A DNA stretch of 64,000 bases from Homarus americanus (taxonomy: Eukaryota; Arthropoda; Malacostraca; Decapoda; Nephropidae): the NCBI RefSeq assembly GCF_018991925.1, contig NW_024737042.1, positions 20,584,795-20,648,794 on the forward strand. The letters run 5' to 3'. The notes below the pieces were generated by a model that saw only the letters and a program-made list of their open reading frames with translations, ran no database searches and was not told the origin of the DNA. Positions 27,726 to 40,600 of the stretch are shown piece after piece (position 1 is the stretch's first letter; every line of letters starts with the position of its first letter). Position numbers and translations under genes: made by a program.

Positions 27726-29235
27726 CCAATATGCGCACCTCTTAACTTAAACTTTAACCACTACTCTGGGGAATAAAAGTTATACATGACATAGAAATTA
27801 TTAGAAACACAGGCAACAATAAATTTAAAGTATTAAGAAATGTTAATTGCACATATGAACAGGCCTTAAGGGCTTTCACAAAATAATATCAGTCACTGAG
27901 GAATGGTATTAAAAAATAAGAAATTAACTACTCTACAATGAATAGGCCTTAAGGGCTTTCAACAAAATAATATCAGTCACTGAGGAATGGTAATAAAAGA
28001 TAAGAAATTAAATACTCTACAATGAATAGGCCCTAAGGGCTTTCAGCAAAATAATATCACTCAACAAAATTATAGCACCCCAACAGGTGTACACTTCCTA
28101 ACCTAACCTAACCACTGCTCTGGGGAACAAGGTTATACCTGAGATCAGAATTATGAAGAATTAGAGGCATTAAAAGAATCAAGTCACAGTATCACTCTGG
28201 TTCCACTTAATGGCACAAACATTCAAAAAAACACTACTATCAAAATTATTTAAGAAATATTAAACTACACACGTCAAGATAATATCAGTCTGAGGAATGG
28301 TGTTAACTACACCCGTAATAAGGAAGATAAAATGTTCCTCTAGGTATCTCCTAGAATCCTAGACTCACGGTCTCAGTGTGACCATTAATATACTCAGATA
28401 GCCCCAGTGTACTCCCAGTGCGTCCATGGGCAGGAAGAGAGTGAGCCAATCAGACCCTGTGCAGTTGAGAGGAGCTTTAGCTTCCCGTTAGCAAGAGGGT
28501 TTCACTAAGCGGCTCTGGACATGTGGTGTTGTGAGCCGACGTCCGCTGGGCACCCAGACGGCTAGATTCCCTCAAGAGATCCTTTGGTACCCAGCTAAAC
28601 AGTGACAGGCCTACTCTGATCGGTCCAATGGCGACAGTCGCCACCCTCAATCATCAACGGCAGTCTCAAACGGCAGTCAATCTCTCGCAGTCAAACTCCG
28701 GTCAACTCCAGTCAAGTGGGTTCTGACGGAAACCCTGAAATGAACTCACTGTTAGCTCTAGTTAACTTTACCACTGCCCTATCTAACCCTGTCTGAGATC
28801 GAATGAGACTTACTTGTTATACTGCAATAGAGCAGCACAGGTGACTAGGCCACGTGACTATTTCTGATGGACGCGCGGAACGTCTTGTCTGTGTGACTGC
28901 TCTCCGGGACTGGGCTAGCCAGCGTCGTGTCTCCCCAAGGCGCTAGCTTGGGCCTACGTGATATATTTACCGCCTAACTAATAACTCCTTGGGACACCCG
29001 TAACATTATTCAGACTGCTAAACGATCTATAATAATTTCAAATTCAATAATAGTCCCTTAACTTCATGAATCGCATCATTATTAATTCGGTAAATCATAT
29101 TCAATATCATATAGGCCTAGTTCCGCAGTCTCTCGCTACGAGCAGGCAGCGCTCCCTCCCCTCAGATGACCTTGAACGCTCAGTATCACTCATGGCGGGG
29201 CATTTGAAATTACTCTGAAATTTCTGAATATTACA
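27726..29235 (-). mobile_element. LTR X3 (3' LTR, cut by the gap)
   Basis: Minus strand starts TGTAATATTCAG at 29235 after a T-run/AGGGGGGTCG tract. It contains the CTTAAGGCCTGTTCAT-type repeats and GACTGCCGTTTGAGACTGCC seen in X2. Its far end lies in the gap. Confidence 0.7.
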
Positions 29236-30450
29236 ATCGACCCCCCTAAAAAAAGACAGCACTGTCCTCATGTGCTGAGAAAACATGCATACGACCCCCC
29301 TAAAATTTTGTTCTAAGGACTGCACCTCACCCCTTTTGCTAAATGCAGCATTCCCGTCTTCTCTTCTCTCCTTTTCTCTCCCGCTAACACTCGACCCCCC
29401 TAAAAAAAGACAGCACTGCCCTCATGTGCTGAGAGAACAACTTAAAACCCACCTTCAACTCTGTACTATTCCACTCGCAGCTAGCAACTCCATTTCTTCC
29501 TAGCCCAACTCAATCCAACCAGAACATCACCCTCCCCTTTTGCCTGGCCCTTAACTAGAGAACCAATGTCAAAAAAAATACACAGTCCAAAACAAGCATG
29601 CTCTCCTTTTGCCTGGCCCTTGAGCTAAGAGGAACCAGTGTCAAAACAATACTCAGTCCAAAACAAACATGCTCTCCTTTTGCCTGGCCCTTGAGCTAAG
29701 AGGAACCAGTGTCAAAACAATACTCAGTCCAAAACAAACATGCTCTCCTTTTGCCTGGCCCTTGAGTTAAGAGGAACCAGTGTCAAAACAATACTCAGTC
29801 CACGCTCCAACCTCATGCCGAAGACCAACCTCTGACAATGTACCAGCCCATACTAGTGAGGCCCTGACATTAAACAACAGCACTCTCAATCCCCCATGAC
29901 AGCAACTCAATCCCGCCATGACAGCAACCACTACCAAACGCACATCTCTGACCTAACCATCTCCAATCCCCCTCTGCCCTACTTCCACAACTCCTCCAAC
30001 TCACCCCTGCATAACCCAAGGCTTTTCACACCATGCACCCATCAGAATCGTCATTGGCTCTTGTCTCTCAGCTGCTGGAGGGCTCGATCAACCTCTCTGA
30101 ACTACTGACGACTCTATATTTCCCACTTGGACCTCACACTTCCTTGACTGCTGGACGGTGCCTGACATTCACCCCTTGTTTCCTCCCCTGAACTGCTGGA
30201 ATGCCTTTGAGACTTTAGTTTTGAATCTGTCACCTGTGCTTGATAATCCCTCTTAGGTCTCCTAACTCCTCTCTCAGCTGTCATCCTCCCTCACAAGCCA
30301 TCTCTATTATTTTCTCCAACCAACTCAGTCCGGGCATTAAGGATGAGTACTCGCGAGCCCAATCCCTACCATTGCTAACCAACAACATGATGCATGCTCT
30401 ATTATCCCAACCACAGTACTATCAGTCATTTACATTAAAAAAACTACTTA
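29236..30450 (-). other. internal region of element X, non-coding
   Basis: Lies between the two LTRs. The CGACCCCCCTAAA motif occurs three times near its 3' end (about 29239, 29290 and 29392). It includes a 71-bp tandem repeat. Plus-strand frames of 60-98 codons (29285, 29896, 30240) are C/T-rich and unsupported. Confidence 0.55.
29530..29802 (+). repeat. 71-bp tandem repeat, about 3.9 copies
   Basis: CTCTCCTTTTGCCTGGCCCT recurs at 29601, 29672 and 29743, an exact 71-bp period, with a more diverged unit starting near 29530. The units are nearly identical, so the expansion is recent. Confidence 0.9.
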
Positions 30451-30461
30451 GCTTGCTACCA
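30451..30461 (-). other. possible primer binding site
   Basis: Minus strand TGGTAGCAAGC just inside LTR X4. TGGTAGCA is complementary to the TGCTACCA 3' end of animal initiator tRNA-Met, a primer used by many LTR elements. It lies about 10 nt from the approximate LTR edge. Match length is only eight bases. Confidence 0.4.
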
Positions 30462-30470
30462 TTTAGCAAT

Positions 30471-32142
30471 CGGGTCGGAATTTACTGGACTTAATTTCAC
30501 TTGACTTGGGGTTTATTAAAATTAATAGATGGTAAATGCAGTGGAAGCCCCTTTAAAAAAAATCCATAACCAGCACAAGAAACACTTAAATCTACTAAAC
30601 AAATGAACTGTCCGTGACCAGGAAGGATATGTGACTGGGAAATGAGACACACTGTAAAATTTAGACACTTATATTCCCTCCAACAACAAAACACAATCAA
30701 ATAATAAAACTAATATAAAGCACCTCTTAACTTAAACTTCAAACACTACCTGGGAATAAAGTTATACATGAAATAGAAATTATTAAAAACACAGGCAACA
30801 ATAAATTTAAAGTATTAAGAAACAAACTCTGTTATGCAAGAACATAATGGCCCAAAATAATATCAGTAACAGAAATGGTATTAAAAATAAGAACACATTT
30901 TACAATGAATAGGCCCTAAGGGCTTTCAACAAAATAATATCAACCACTGAGAAATGGTAATAAAAATAAGAAATTAAATACTCCACAATGAATAGGCCCA
31001 AAGGGCACTACAAAATAATACACCAACAAAATTATAGCAACACCAACAGATGCACACTTCCTAACCCAACCTAAACACTACCTGGGAGAACAAGGTTATA
31101 CCTGAGATCAGAATTATGAAAAATTAAATGCATTAAAAAATCAAACTATAACACTGGCTCAAATTAATGACACAAACATTCAAAAAACAATACTATCAAA
31201 AATTATTTAAAAAATAAACCACACACATTAATATCAGTCTGAGAAATGGTATTAACTACACCCGCAATAAGGAAGATAAAATGTTCCTCTAGGCATCCCT
31301 AGAATCCTACCACGGGTCTCAGTGTGTGACCATTAATATACTCCAGATAGCCCTAAAGTGCGTCCATGGCATGAAGAGAGAGTGAGCCAATCAGACACTT
31401 AGCAGCTGAGAGGAGCTTTAGCTCCCCGTTAGCAAGATGATCACCCAATAAGCTGATCTGGACACGTGTCGTTTTAGTCACGTCCGAGCACCCAACGTCT
31501 AACCTCAAGAGATCCTTTTGATAACCCAGCCAAACAGTGACAGGCCTACTTCACGTTCCAACATGCACAATCGCCACATCAATCATCAACGGCAGTCTCA
31601 AACGGCAGTCAATCTTCGCAGTCAACTCTCAAGCAGTCAAGTGGGTTCTGACGGAACCCTGAAATTAACTCACTGTTAGCTCTACTAACTTTATCACTGC
31701 TCTATCTAACCCCATCTGAGATCGAATGAGACTTACTTGTTATACTGCAATAGAACACAGGTGACTAGGACCACGTGACTGTTTCGTCCTCTCTGACGCA
31801 CAGATGTCTTCTCTGTTCGACCATTATCGTCTGACTGAGAGCGAGCCAGCCTCATGTCTACCGCAACCTTAGCTTAGGCCTATGTGACATATTTTCCGCC
31901 TACTAATAACTTTCTTGGGACATCCGTAACATTATTCAGACTGATAAACGATCTATAATAATTTCAAATTCAATAATAGTCCTTAACTTCATGAATCTCA
32001 TCATTATTAATTCGGTAAACCACATTTACTATCGTATAGGCCTAGTTCCAAAACCTCTCACTATGTGCAGGGCGCTTTCCTCAGTCGAACTTAAACTCAG
32101 TATCGCCCATGGAGCGGCGTTTGAAATCACACTGAATTTCTG

Positions 32143-32149
<7 letters not shown>
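30471..32149 (-). mobile_element. LTR X4 (5' LTR, many small deletions)
   Basis: Same sequence as X1, in the same orientation, but peppered with deletions of 1-8 bases (for example GTGACCAGGAAGG where X1 has GTGACCCGTGGAAGG). Its right end reads ATATTATATATA, where TTACA is expected, and its left end differs from the GGTTACA consensus. Either an old copy or a poorly polished stretch of assembly. Confidence 0.6.

Positions 32150-34490
<2,341 letters not shown>

Positions 34491-34582
<92 letters not shown>
34491..34582. repeat. (TA)n microsatellite
   Basis: TA run between LTR X5 and the PLE-A terminus, at the same place as 21399-21468 in copy 1. Confidence 0.95.
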
Positions 34583-34583
<1 letters not shown>

Positions 34584-35200
34584 GCAAGTAAATCACTATA
34601 GGTGCGCGTGATCTAGGTATATGCTGATAACCACAAGGAAAGAAGAAAACACGAAGTTCCCAAGGGCTTTCGTGTAATTCACATCTTCAGGGGTGAGTAC
34701 AGACTAGAGAGAGAAATACAAATCAAGGTGTATATATACAGAGAAGGGTGAGACCAGGTCCACAATGGTCAGGTATTAGGTAATGACCCTACTAATCTTT
34801 AAATAGCACACAACGGTTGGTGGTCAGGTCAGATGGTCAGGTGACCCGGCCTTCTCACCTGGTCACAAATCTTCTTAATTACAAAATTGTCCAGCTTGTA
34901 CATGCCGTTACTCAAATTCATGTTGAATGCTTCGGTATGTTTAATAAGACTAGATTTTATGATGTTCCTACTATCAATTGAATTACATGGTAATATTGAG
35001 GAGGCATTATCCCAGTCAATGCAATGCTTGTTATCCCTCAAATGAACAAACAGAGCATTGGATTCTTGGCCTGTCCTAACACTGTATTTGTGTTGTTTAA
35101 TTCTAGTTGCAAGATCTTTACCTGTCTGGCCTAAGTAAAACATATTACATTCCTTGCAAGGAACTCTTTATAAATGCAACCAATTGTGTTGTAGAGATGA
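34583..35200 (-). pseudogene. PLE-A fragment: GIY-YIG endonuclease (copy 2)
   Basis: Minus strand. The frame 35143-34829 encodes 104 residues with YLGQTGKDLATRIKQHKYS, FVHLRDNKHCIDWDNASS and SLIKHTEAF, the GIY-YIG nuclease of Penelope-like elements. Just upstream, in other frames, IGCIY and VPCKECNMF complete the N-terminal GIY-like strand and the Cys pair of the PLE-specific CCHH motif. PLE endonucleases nick DNA for target-primed reverse transcription. The upstream connector (minus strand 36845-36670) is separated by the inserted CR1 LINE. The frameshift near 35165 and the insertion make it non-functional. Confidence 0.8.
34659..34693 (-). ncRNA. hammerhead-like motif, PLE-A copy 2
   Basis: Same 35-nt layout as at 21545-21579, except that the stem III loop reads GCCC instead of GCGC. 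The CUGAAGA core, GUG/CAC stem II, GAAA, and CCC/GGG stem I are all kept. Confidence 0.55.
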
Positions 35201-36669
35201 GTTGAGTAATCCATTAGCAGTTTTATTTAATAAGTCATTAGAATCGGGCCTAGTGCCAGAAGCTTGGAAACTTGCAAATGTAGTTCTGATTTTCAAAAAG
35301 GGTGATAAATCAATAGCATCAAATTACCGTCCCATTAGTCTCACGTCAATCATAGGCAAGTTGCTAGAGTCAATTATTGCTACAAAATTCAGAAGCCACC
35401 TTGAAACATTCAACTTAATTCATTCTTCTCAGCACGGGTTCACCCAGGGACGTTCTTGTCTCACAAATTTGCTTAGCTTTTTCTCAGAAGTATATGAAGC
35501 GGTAGATAATAATAAGTCATATGATATAATTTATTTAGATTTCAGTAAAGCATTCGATAGAGTCCCTCATGAGAGATTGATAAGGAAGGTAGAAGCACAT
35601 GGAATAGGTGGATCATTATTAAAATGGATTAGGTCATGGTTAACTGGTAGGAAACAAAGAGTCAGCATAAATGGATTAAAGTCAGACTGGGGTGCGGTCA
35701 AAAGCAGAGTTCCCCAGGGATCTGTATTAGGCCCTCTGCTGTTTGTTATATTCATTAATGATCTTGATATAGGCATAACTAGTAGGATTAGTAAATTTGC
35801 AGATGATACCAAAATGGGGAGAGTGATAAATTCAGACAGTGACTTTGAACACCTTCAAAGAGATCTAGATACCTTACATGAGTGGTCAGTAGACTGGCAA
35901 ATGAATTTTAATACTGATAAATGCAAGGTACTACAGATAGGGAAAGAATACAAACGTTAGTATAAACTAGGTAACACGGAAATAGAAAACTCAGTTTGTG
36001 AAAAAGATCTAGGTGTATTTGTTAGCAACGACTTAAGAGCCTGAAAACAATGTATTAGCGTTCACAACAAGGCAAACAAGTTCAGGTTCATGTCTGGGTA
36101 CTGTGGTAACAGAACTGCTGACGTTATCTTGAAACTTTACCTAGCATTAGTGAGGCCACAAATGAATTATGCGGTTCAGTTCTGGTGTCCTTATTATAGA
36201 ATGGACATAGATTCTTTGGAGAGAGTACAAAGAAGAATGACAAAAATGATCCATATTATTAGAAACCTTCCATATGAAGAAAGACTGAAAAGCTTAGGCT
36301 TACATTCATTAGAGAGGCGTAGAGTTAGGGGAGATATGATAGAGGTGTACAAGTGGGTAAGTGGGATTAACAAGAGTAAAATGGAAGATGTTCTGAAGCT
36401 CAGTAATAACGAAATAACTAGAACAAATGGCTTTAAATTAGATAAATTCCGATTCAGAAAGGATATAGGCAAGCACTGGTTTGGTAATAGAGTTGTGGAT
36501 ATGTGGAATAGGCTACCGAGTGCTATAGTAGGATCAGGGACGCTAGGGAGCTTCAAGACGAAGTTGGATAGGCACATGGAAGTGCTGGGATGGGTGTGAA
36601 AGGGATCTGCCCTGCATGGGCCAGTCGGCCTCCTGCAGTATCCCACTTTCTTATGTTCTTATGTTCTTG
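35201..36669 (+). pseudogene. CR1-like LINE reverse transcriptase (copy 2, nested in PLE-A)
   Basis: Frames 35154-35960 and 36090-36599 together cover RT and the C-terminal domain. RT motifs: YLDFSKAFDRVPHE (motif A), RVPQGSVLGPLLFVIFINDL (B; Gly to Arg change against copy 1) and FADDTKMGR (C). The C-terminal part has MNYAVQFWCPYY, LERVQRRMTKMIHI and LERRRVRGDMIEVYKW, ending EVLGWV. Frameshifts and a stop near 35955-36090 break it. The octamer tail (TTATGTTC)n ends near 36669. PLE-A sequence continues beyond, so the LINE inserted into PLE-A. I saw no clear target duplication. Confidence 0.85.
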
Positions 36670-36844
36670 ATTAACATTTGTTTAACAGTGCATGAGTTTT
36701 TAAATGCCACATTGACATTCCAGGTTTTTAGTTGTGAAGGAATGTGTGAGAAATTTTTGTGAAATGGTAATATTAAGATATTCTTATGGTCATGGGTGGG
36801 CTTGGGATCAGTTCTATAAAATGTTTTCTTAGTAATGTTCAGCA

Positions 36845-36845
<1 letters not shown>
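36670..36845 (-). pseudogene. PLE-A connector region upstream of the LINE insertion
   Basis: The minus frame encodes KNILILPFHKNFSHIPSQL and WNVNVAFKNSCTVKQMLIKN. This parallels KNILTLPYRNEFVPLVRSL and LNINVVFKYDSTITNMLTRN in PLE-B just before its GIY-YIG domain. It is therefore the part of PLE-A that continues, after the CR1 insertion, into the GIY-YIG fragment at 35200-34829. A (TA)n run truncates it at 36846. Confidence 0.75.

Positions 36846-36939
<94 letters not shown>
36846..36939. repeat. (TA)n microsatellite
   Basis: TA run separating the PLE-A connector from a PLE-B terminal repeat. Confidence 0.95.
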
Positions 36940-36941
<2 letters not shown>

Positions 36942-36977
36942 TGATAAAATCACACAGGAAAATGGAAACAACGGAGT

Positions 36978-37016
36978 ACCTTAGCTTTCGTCTTTATTCA
37001 AGACATCTTCAGAGGC
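36978..37016 (-). ncRNA. hammerhead-like motif, PLE-B copy 1
   Basis: Minus strand: GCCU, CUGAAGA, U, hairpin GUCUU-GAAUA-AAGAC, GAAA, GC, U, A, AGGU. Stem I GCCU/AGGU includes one G-U pair, stem II has five pairs, and stem III is one A-U pair with a two-base loop. Same layout as the PLE-A motif with different stem sequences. Confidence 0.6.
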
Positions 37017-37239
37017 AACTGGACTACATGGACAGAGAGAGGCTTAAATATACAGGGTGACCTAAAAACATGAGGTCAGGTCATAATGATGACATCCACT
37101 AATCCCCACACCAACACAACCATGGTGCCTCTGAAGATAATCTTGAATAAAGACAGCTAAGGTACTCCGTTGTTTCCATTTCCCGTGTGATTTTATCAAA
37201 GATTTATCTTATCACATTTCATTGTGGATTTACTTCCAG

Positions 37240-37281
<42 letters not shown>

Positions 37282-37315
37282 ATAAAATCACACGGGAAAA
37301 TGGAAACAACGGAGT

Positions 37316-37354
37316 ACCTTAGCTTTCGTCTTTATTCAAGACATCTTCAGAGGC
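37316..37354 (-). ncRNA. hammerhead-like motif, PLE-B copy 2
   Basis: Identical in layout to 36978-37016: five-pair stem II, CUGAAGA and GAAA core, stem I GCCU/AGGU. Confidence 0.6.
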
Positions 37355-37601
37355 AACTGGATTACATGGACAGAGAGAGGCTTAAATATACAGGGTGACC
37401 TAAAAACATAAGGTCAGGTCATAATGATGACATCCACTAATCCCCACACCAACACACACGTAGAGGAGCTTAAGAGAAGGGTGGTGACGTGACTAGACAG
37501 GTCAGGTCAGAAAAAAGGGACCCACAAAATAACTATCATACATCAAGATCAAGGGTTTTCAAAGCATATTTAACCTTGGGCCACTGACAAATAAATTTAT
37601 G

Positions 37602-39029
37602 TCACATATTATCAGTTTTGAACTGACCATCACTAAGGTTTATTGATTTTAATTCCTTAATCAAACTAGCTTCAACGAGAAGTCTTTCTGTGACACAAGA
37701 TGATTTGAATACTTCTAAGCTTTTTTCCCAAGCAATGGGGTGATTATTATTCCTGACATGAACGAACAAGGCACTGCTTTCAGATGCAGTTCTGATATTA
37801 TACTTATGTTGTTTGATTCTGAGCTGCAGTGTTTTTCCTGTCTGACCTACATAATTACAATTACATTTGCTACATGGAATACAATAAACACTTCCATTTA
37901 CATTCAAACTTGGGCTATTCCTTGTTAACATATTGGTAATGGTTGAGTCATACTTGAAAACAACATTAATATTTAGAAGCTTGAGGGACCGAACTAACGG
38001 GACAAATTCATTACGATAGGGCAGAGTCAAAATATTCTTAAGTGTAGGAACTTGTCTGGTTTGAGAGGAATGAAAGGATTTTTTAGCCCTTTTAAAGCAA
38101 CGATCAACAAACACAGAAGGGTACCCAAGTTTCTGTGCAATAGAACGAATGTGTTTCAATTCATCGTCAATAAATTCAGAGTCACAAATACGCAAACATC
38201 TTAGGAACATAGCAGAAAAACTGACATTTTGGTAGACTCAAGGTGATTTGATAAAAAGTGAATGAAACTGTCTACCTGTGTGGGCTTTCTATATACCTTA
38301 AATTTATAGTTTTGGCCATTTCTCATGATAAGCATATCAAGAAATGGAAGGGATTCATTTATTTCTCTTTCAATTTTGAATGTGATACTAGGGACAATAT
38401 TATTAAGCCTGTCTAAAAATTCAAATGGGTCACTGTTTTTAGGCCAAAGACAAAGAACATCATCTACATATCTATACCAAGGAGGAATAAAGTCCACTAT
38501 ATTGGGTAGTAATCTAGACTCAAAAAACTCCATATAAATACAGGCTAGAGGAGCAGAAAGAATTACCCATGCTCATGCCAAATATTTGCTTGTAGAACTT
38601 CCCATTTGCACTAAACACATTGTCAGTTACGCATAACTCTATCAATTTCAGGAAAGTATCATGTTCAATAGTTAAATCTAGCAGTTGTAATTTATCTTTA
38701 AGAAATGAAAGTAAGTCTTTCACAGGTACTCTAGTGAACAGTGAATTTACATCAAAACTTATTAATTCGCAAGGTTCGTTGTGTTTCTTGAGTTTATCAA
38801 TTAAATCACTGCTATTGCGTATATGTGAATTAGATATTTGGCCTGTAAGAGGGGATATCATCTTTACCAGCCACTTGGATAATTTGTAAGTAACAGAACC
38901 CACAGAACTCACGATAGGACGTAATGGATTATTAAGCTTGTGTGTTTTGATCAATCCATACATATAAGGTAAAGTGGGATTGATTTGAGAGAGCTGTTTA
39001 GTGAGATCGGGGTTCTTTTTCAATAACAT
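37602..39029 (-). pseudogene. PLE-B: Penelope-like RT plus GIY-YIG endonuclease, frameshifted
   Basis: Minus strand, three frames that together encode most of a PLE protein. 39029-38520: RT with LPYMYGLIKTHK, PLRPIVSSVGS, SFDVNSLFTRVPV (motif A Asp) and QIFGMSMGN (motif B). 38533-38201: PPWYRYVDDVLCLW (motif C, YVDD) and the RT thumb. 38210-37602: connector, then GIY-YIG with VYCIPCSKC, YVGQTGKTLQLRIKQHK and FVHVRNNNHPIAW, including the CCHH residues. Single-base shifts near 38530 and 38215 separate the parts. The N-terminal part is missing: at 39029 the sequence turns into an inverted copy of itself. PLEs use target-primed reverse transcription. This copy is inactive. Confidence 0.85.
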
Positions 39030-40320
39030 CCATTACGTCCTATCAGTGAGTTCTGTGGGTTCTGTTACTTACGAAATTATCCAAGTGTGGTAAGATGATA
39101 TCCTCTTACAGCCAAATATCTAATTACATATACGCAATGAATGATTTAATTGATAAACTCAAGCACAACGAACCTTGCAATTAATAAGTTTTGATGTAAA
39201 TTCACTGTTCACTAGGTACCTTGAAGACTTCATTTCTTAAGATAAATACAACTGTAAACAAAAAAAAACAACACACAATTGAACACCCTGAAGATGTCTT
39301 GAATAAAGACGAAAGCTAAAGTTCGCATGGCGCATGTCTTTCCTCCTTCATATTCTATCAAATTTTGAGAATAGATACTACCCAACTATAGTGAACTGTT
39401 CACTCCTTAATACTATGAATGATGTTCTTTGACTGTGACCATTGAACAAGCTTAATGTATTGTCCTATTTCATCACATTCAAGTGAAAGAAATAGATCCT
39501 TCCGACCCTAACGATAAAATGACAAATCTAAATTTGGGTATAGAAAGCCCACGCAAGTAGACATTTCGTTCACCTCGAATCTGCTGAGTCTACCAAGCGT
39601 CAGTTTCTGCTGTTCTAAGATGTTTGTGATCTGGTATTGACGATAGTGTTACAAACTTGGCCCTTCTCAGGCTGGAGCCAGCTCATTCCTCAGGCGTTCC
39701 TACATAAATGTTTGACTCTAAGCAATTTGTCCCATTGATCGATCCTCAATGTGTGCTCAGCTCAACCATTACAATGTTAATAATGGCAAGCAATGAAGTT
39801 GATAATATTCCATGTAACAAATGTATTATATTGTAGGTCGAACAGAGCACTGCGTGAGATCAAGCAGCGCCAAGTATATCAGAGACAAATCTAACAGTGC
39901 CGTTAATGATAAGTGTCACCCATTACGCAGAAACTTAAATATTCGATATGTCTGGTTGAAAGCAGACGATGAGAATTAAATCAATAAACGCTAGTGATGG
40001 TCGGTTGGAAGCGTGTATGTTACATAAATTTGTCGGTAATGGAATTAAACGCTTTTGGCGCCGCGTCTTGATGACTGGCGGCCAGGTCCGCGACACGACC
40101 TGATGCGTCGCCGCCAGCTCCTCGTGACTGAACGGTCGTGAGATGGTGGACTGTCCATCATTATGACTTCCTGACACATGTTTTTAGGTATCGCCATATC
40201 AACAAGCTGCGTATCCATCGCATCCAGACCTCTGAAGATGTCTTGAATAAAGACGAAAGCTAAGGTACTCCGTTGTTTCCATTTTCCCGTGTGATTTTAT
40301 CAAGATTTATCTTATCCACG
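39030..40320 (+). pseudogene. inverted, degenerate second copy of PLE-B
   Basis: From 39030 the plus strand repeats, in opposite orientation and with many substitutions and deletions, the PLE-B sequence of 39029 down to about 38150. Markers: GGTTCTGTTACTTACGAAAT (39058), GATAAACTCAAGCACAACGA (39153), GAAAGCCCACGCAAGTAGAC (39543) and GAGTCTACCAAGCGTCAGTT (39586). Two terminal-repeat stretches follow (39280-39320 and 40225-40320), separated by about 880 bp. Frames are destroyed. Confidence 0.75.
40228..40266 (+). ncRNA. hammerhead-like motif, PLE-B copy 3
   Basis: Plus strand: ACCU, CUGAAGA, U, GUCUU-GAAUA-AAGAC, GAAA, GC, U, A, AGGU. Stem I ACCU/AGGU is a perfect four-pair helix here. It is the best preserved of the set. 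Degenerate copies lie at about 37128-37164 (GAAA box lost) and 39287-39322 (stem I lost). Confidence 0.65.
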
Positions 40321-40342
40321 TTTTCATTGTGGATTTACATGA

Positions 40343-40378
40343 AATATATATATATATATGTATATATATATGAATATA

Positions 40379-40461
<83 letters not shown>
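40343..40461. repeat. (TA)n microsatellite
   Basis: TA run with TGTATA and TGAATA interruptions between the PLE-B terminus and the PLE-C-like terminus. Confidence 0.95.
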
Positions 40462-40463
<2 letters not shown>

Positions 40464-40600
40464 CGAAGAGGAGAACCAGGGAAAACACAAACATCTTGAC
40501 TAAGTTGGGTATCTTTAATCACTAACGTTTCGGAAAAATAATTTTCCATCATCAGTGCCTAGAAAACAAAAGTTTTGAAAAAGTTTCAAACAATACAGGT
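40462..40600 (-). mobile_element. terminal fragment of a third PLE-like family (PLE-C)
   Basis: Minus strand contains GGCACTGATGATGGAAAA, then TTATTTTTCCGAAACGTTAG and TGATTAAAGATACCCAACTT, and ends against the (TA)n. No coding sequence is visible. It is assigned to PLEs only because its hammerhead-like layout and (TA)n boundary match PLE-A and PLE-B. Confidence 0.45.
40519..40560 (-). ncRNA. hammerhead-like motif, PLE-C
   Basis: CUGAUGA (the canonical core), one extra U, a hairpin with GGAAAA/UUUUCC arms, then GAAA, CG, UU. Stem I pairing is weak in this copy. The layout is the same as in the other two families. Confidence 0.45.

Larger units (their letters stand above)
27726..32149 (-). 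mobile_element. non-autonomous LTR retroelement 'X' (5' LTR X4, internal region, 3' LTR X3)
   Basis: On the minus strand: LTR X4 (32149-30471), a PBS-like site (30461-30451), a 1.2-kb internal region, a polypurine-like tract (about 29248-29236) and LTR X3 (29235 to the gap). The internal region has no gag, protease, RT or integrase; its frames are short and not recognisable. LTRs of 1.7-1.9 kb with a short non-coding interior recall LARD/TRIM-like non-autonomous elements, which depend on proteins of an autonomous relative. The relation of the two LTRs is clear from shared sequence; the PBS assignment is weaker. Confidence 0.65.
36940..37600 (-). mobile_element. PLE-B terminal repeats (two minus copies and one inverted copy)
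   Basis: The sequence TTGATAAAATCACAC...GGAAACAACGGAGTACCTTAGC occurs on the plus strand at 36940 and 37279. An inverted copy (GGTACTCCGTTGTTTCC...GTGTGATTTTATCAA) lies at about 37160-37200 and is followed to 37242 by the terminal segment that includes TTCATTGTGGATTTAC. A short (TA)n lies at 37243-37279. The second minus copy continues into the 3' UTR and coding region of PLE-B. Tandem and inverted pLTR arrangements are characteristic of PLEs. Confidence 0.75.
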
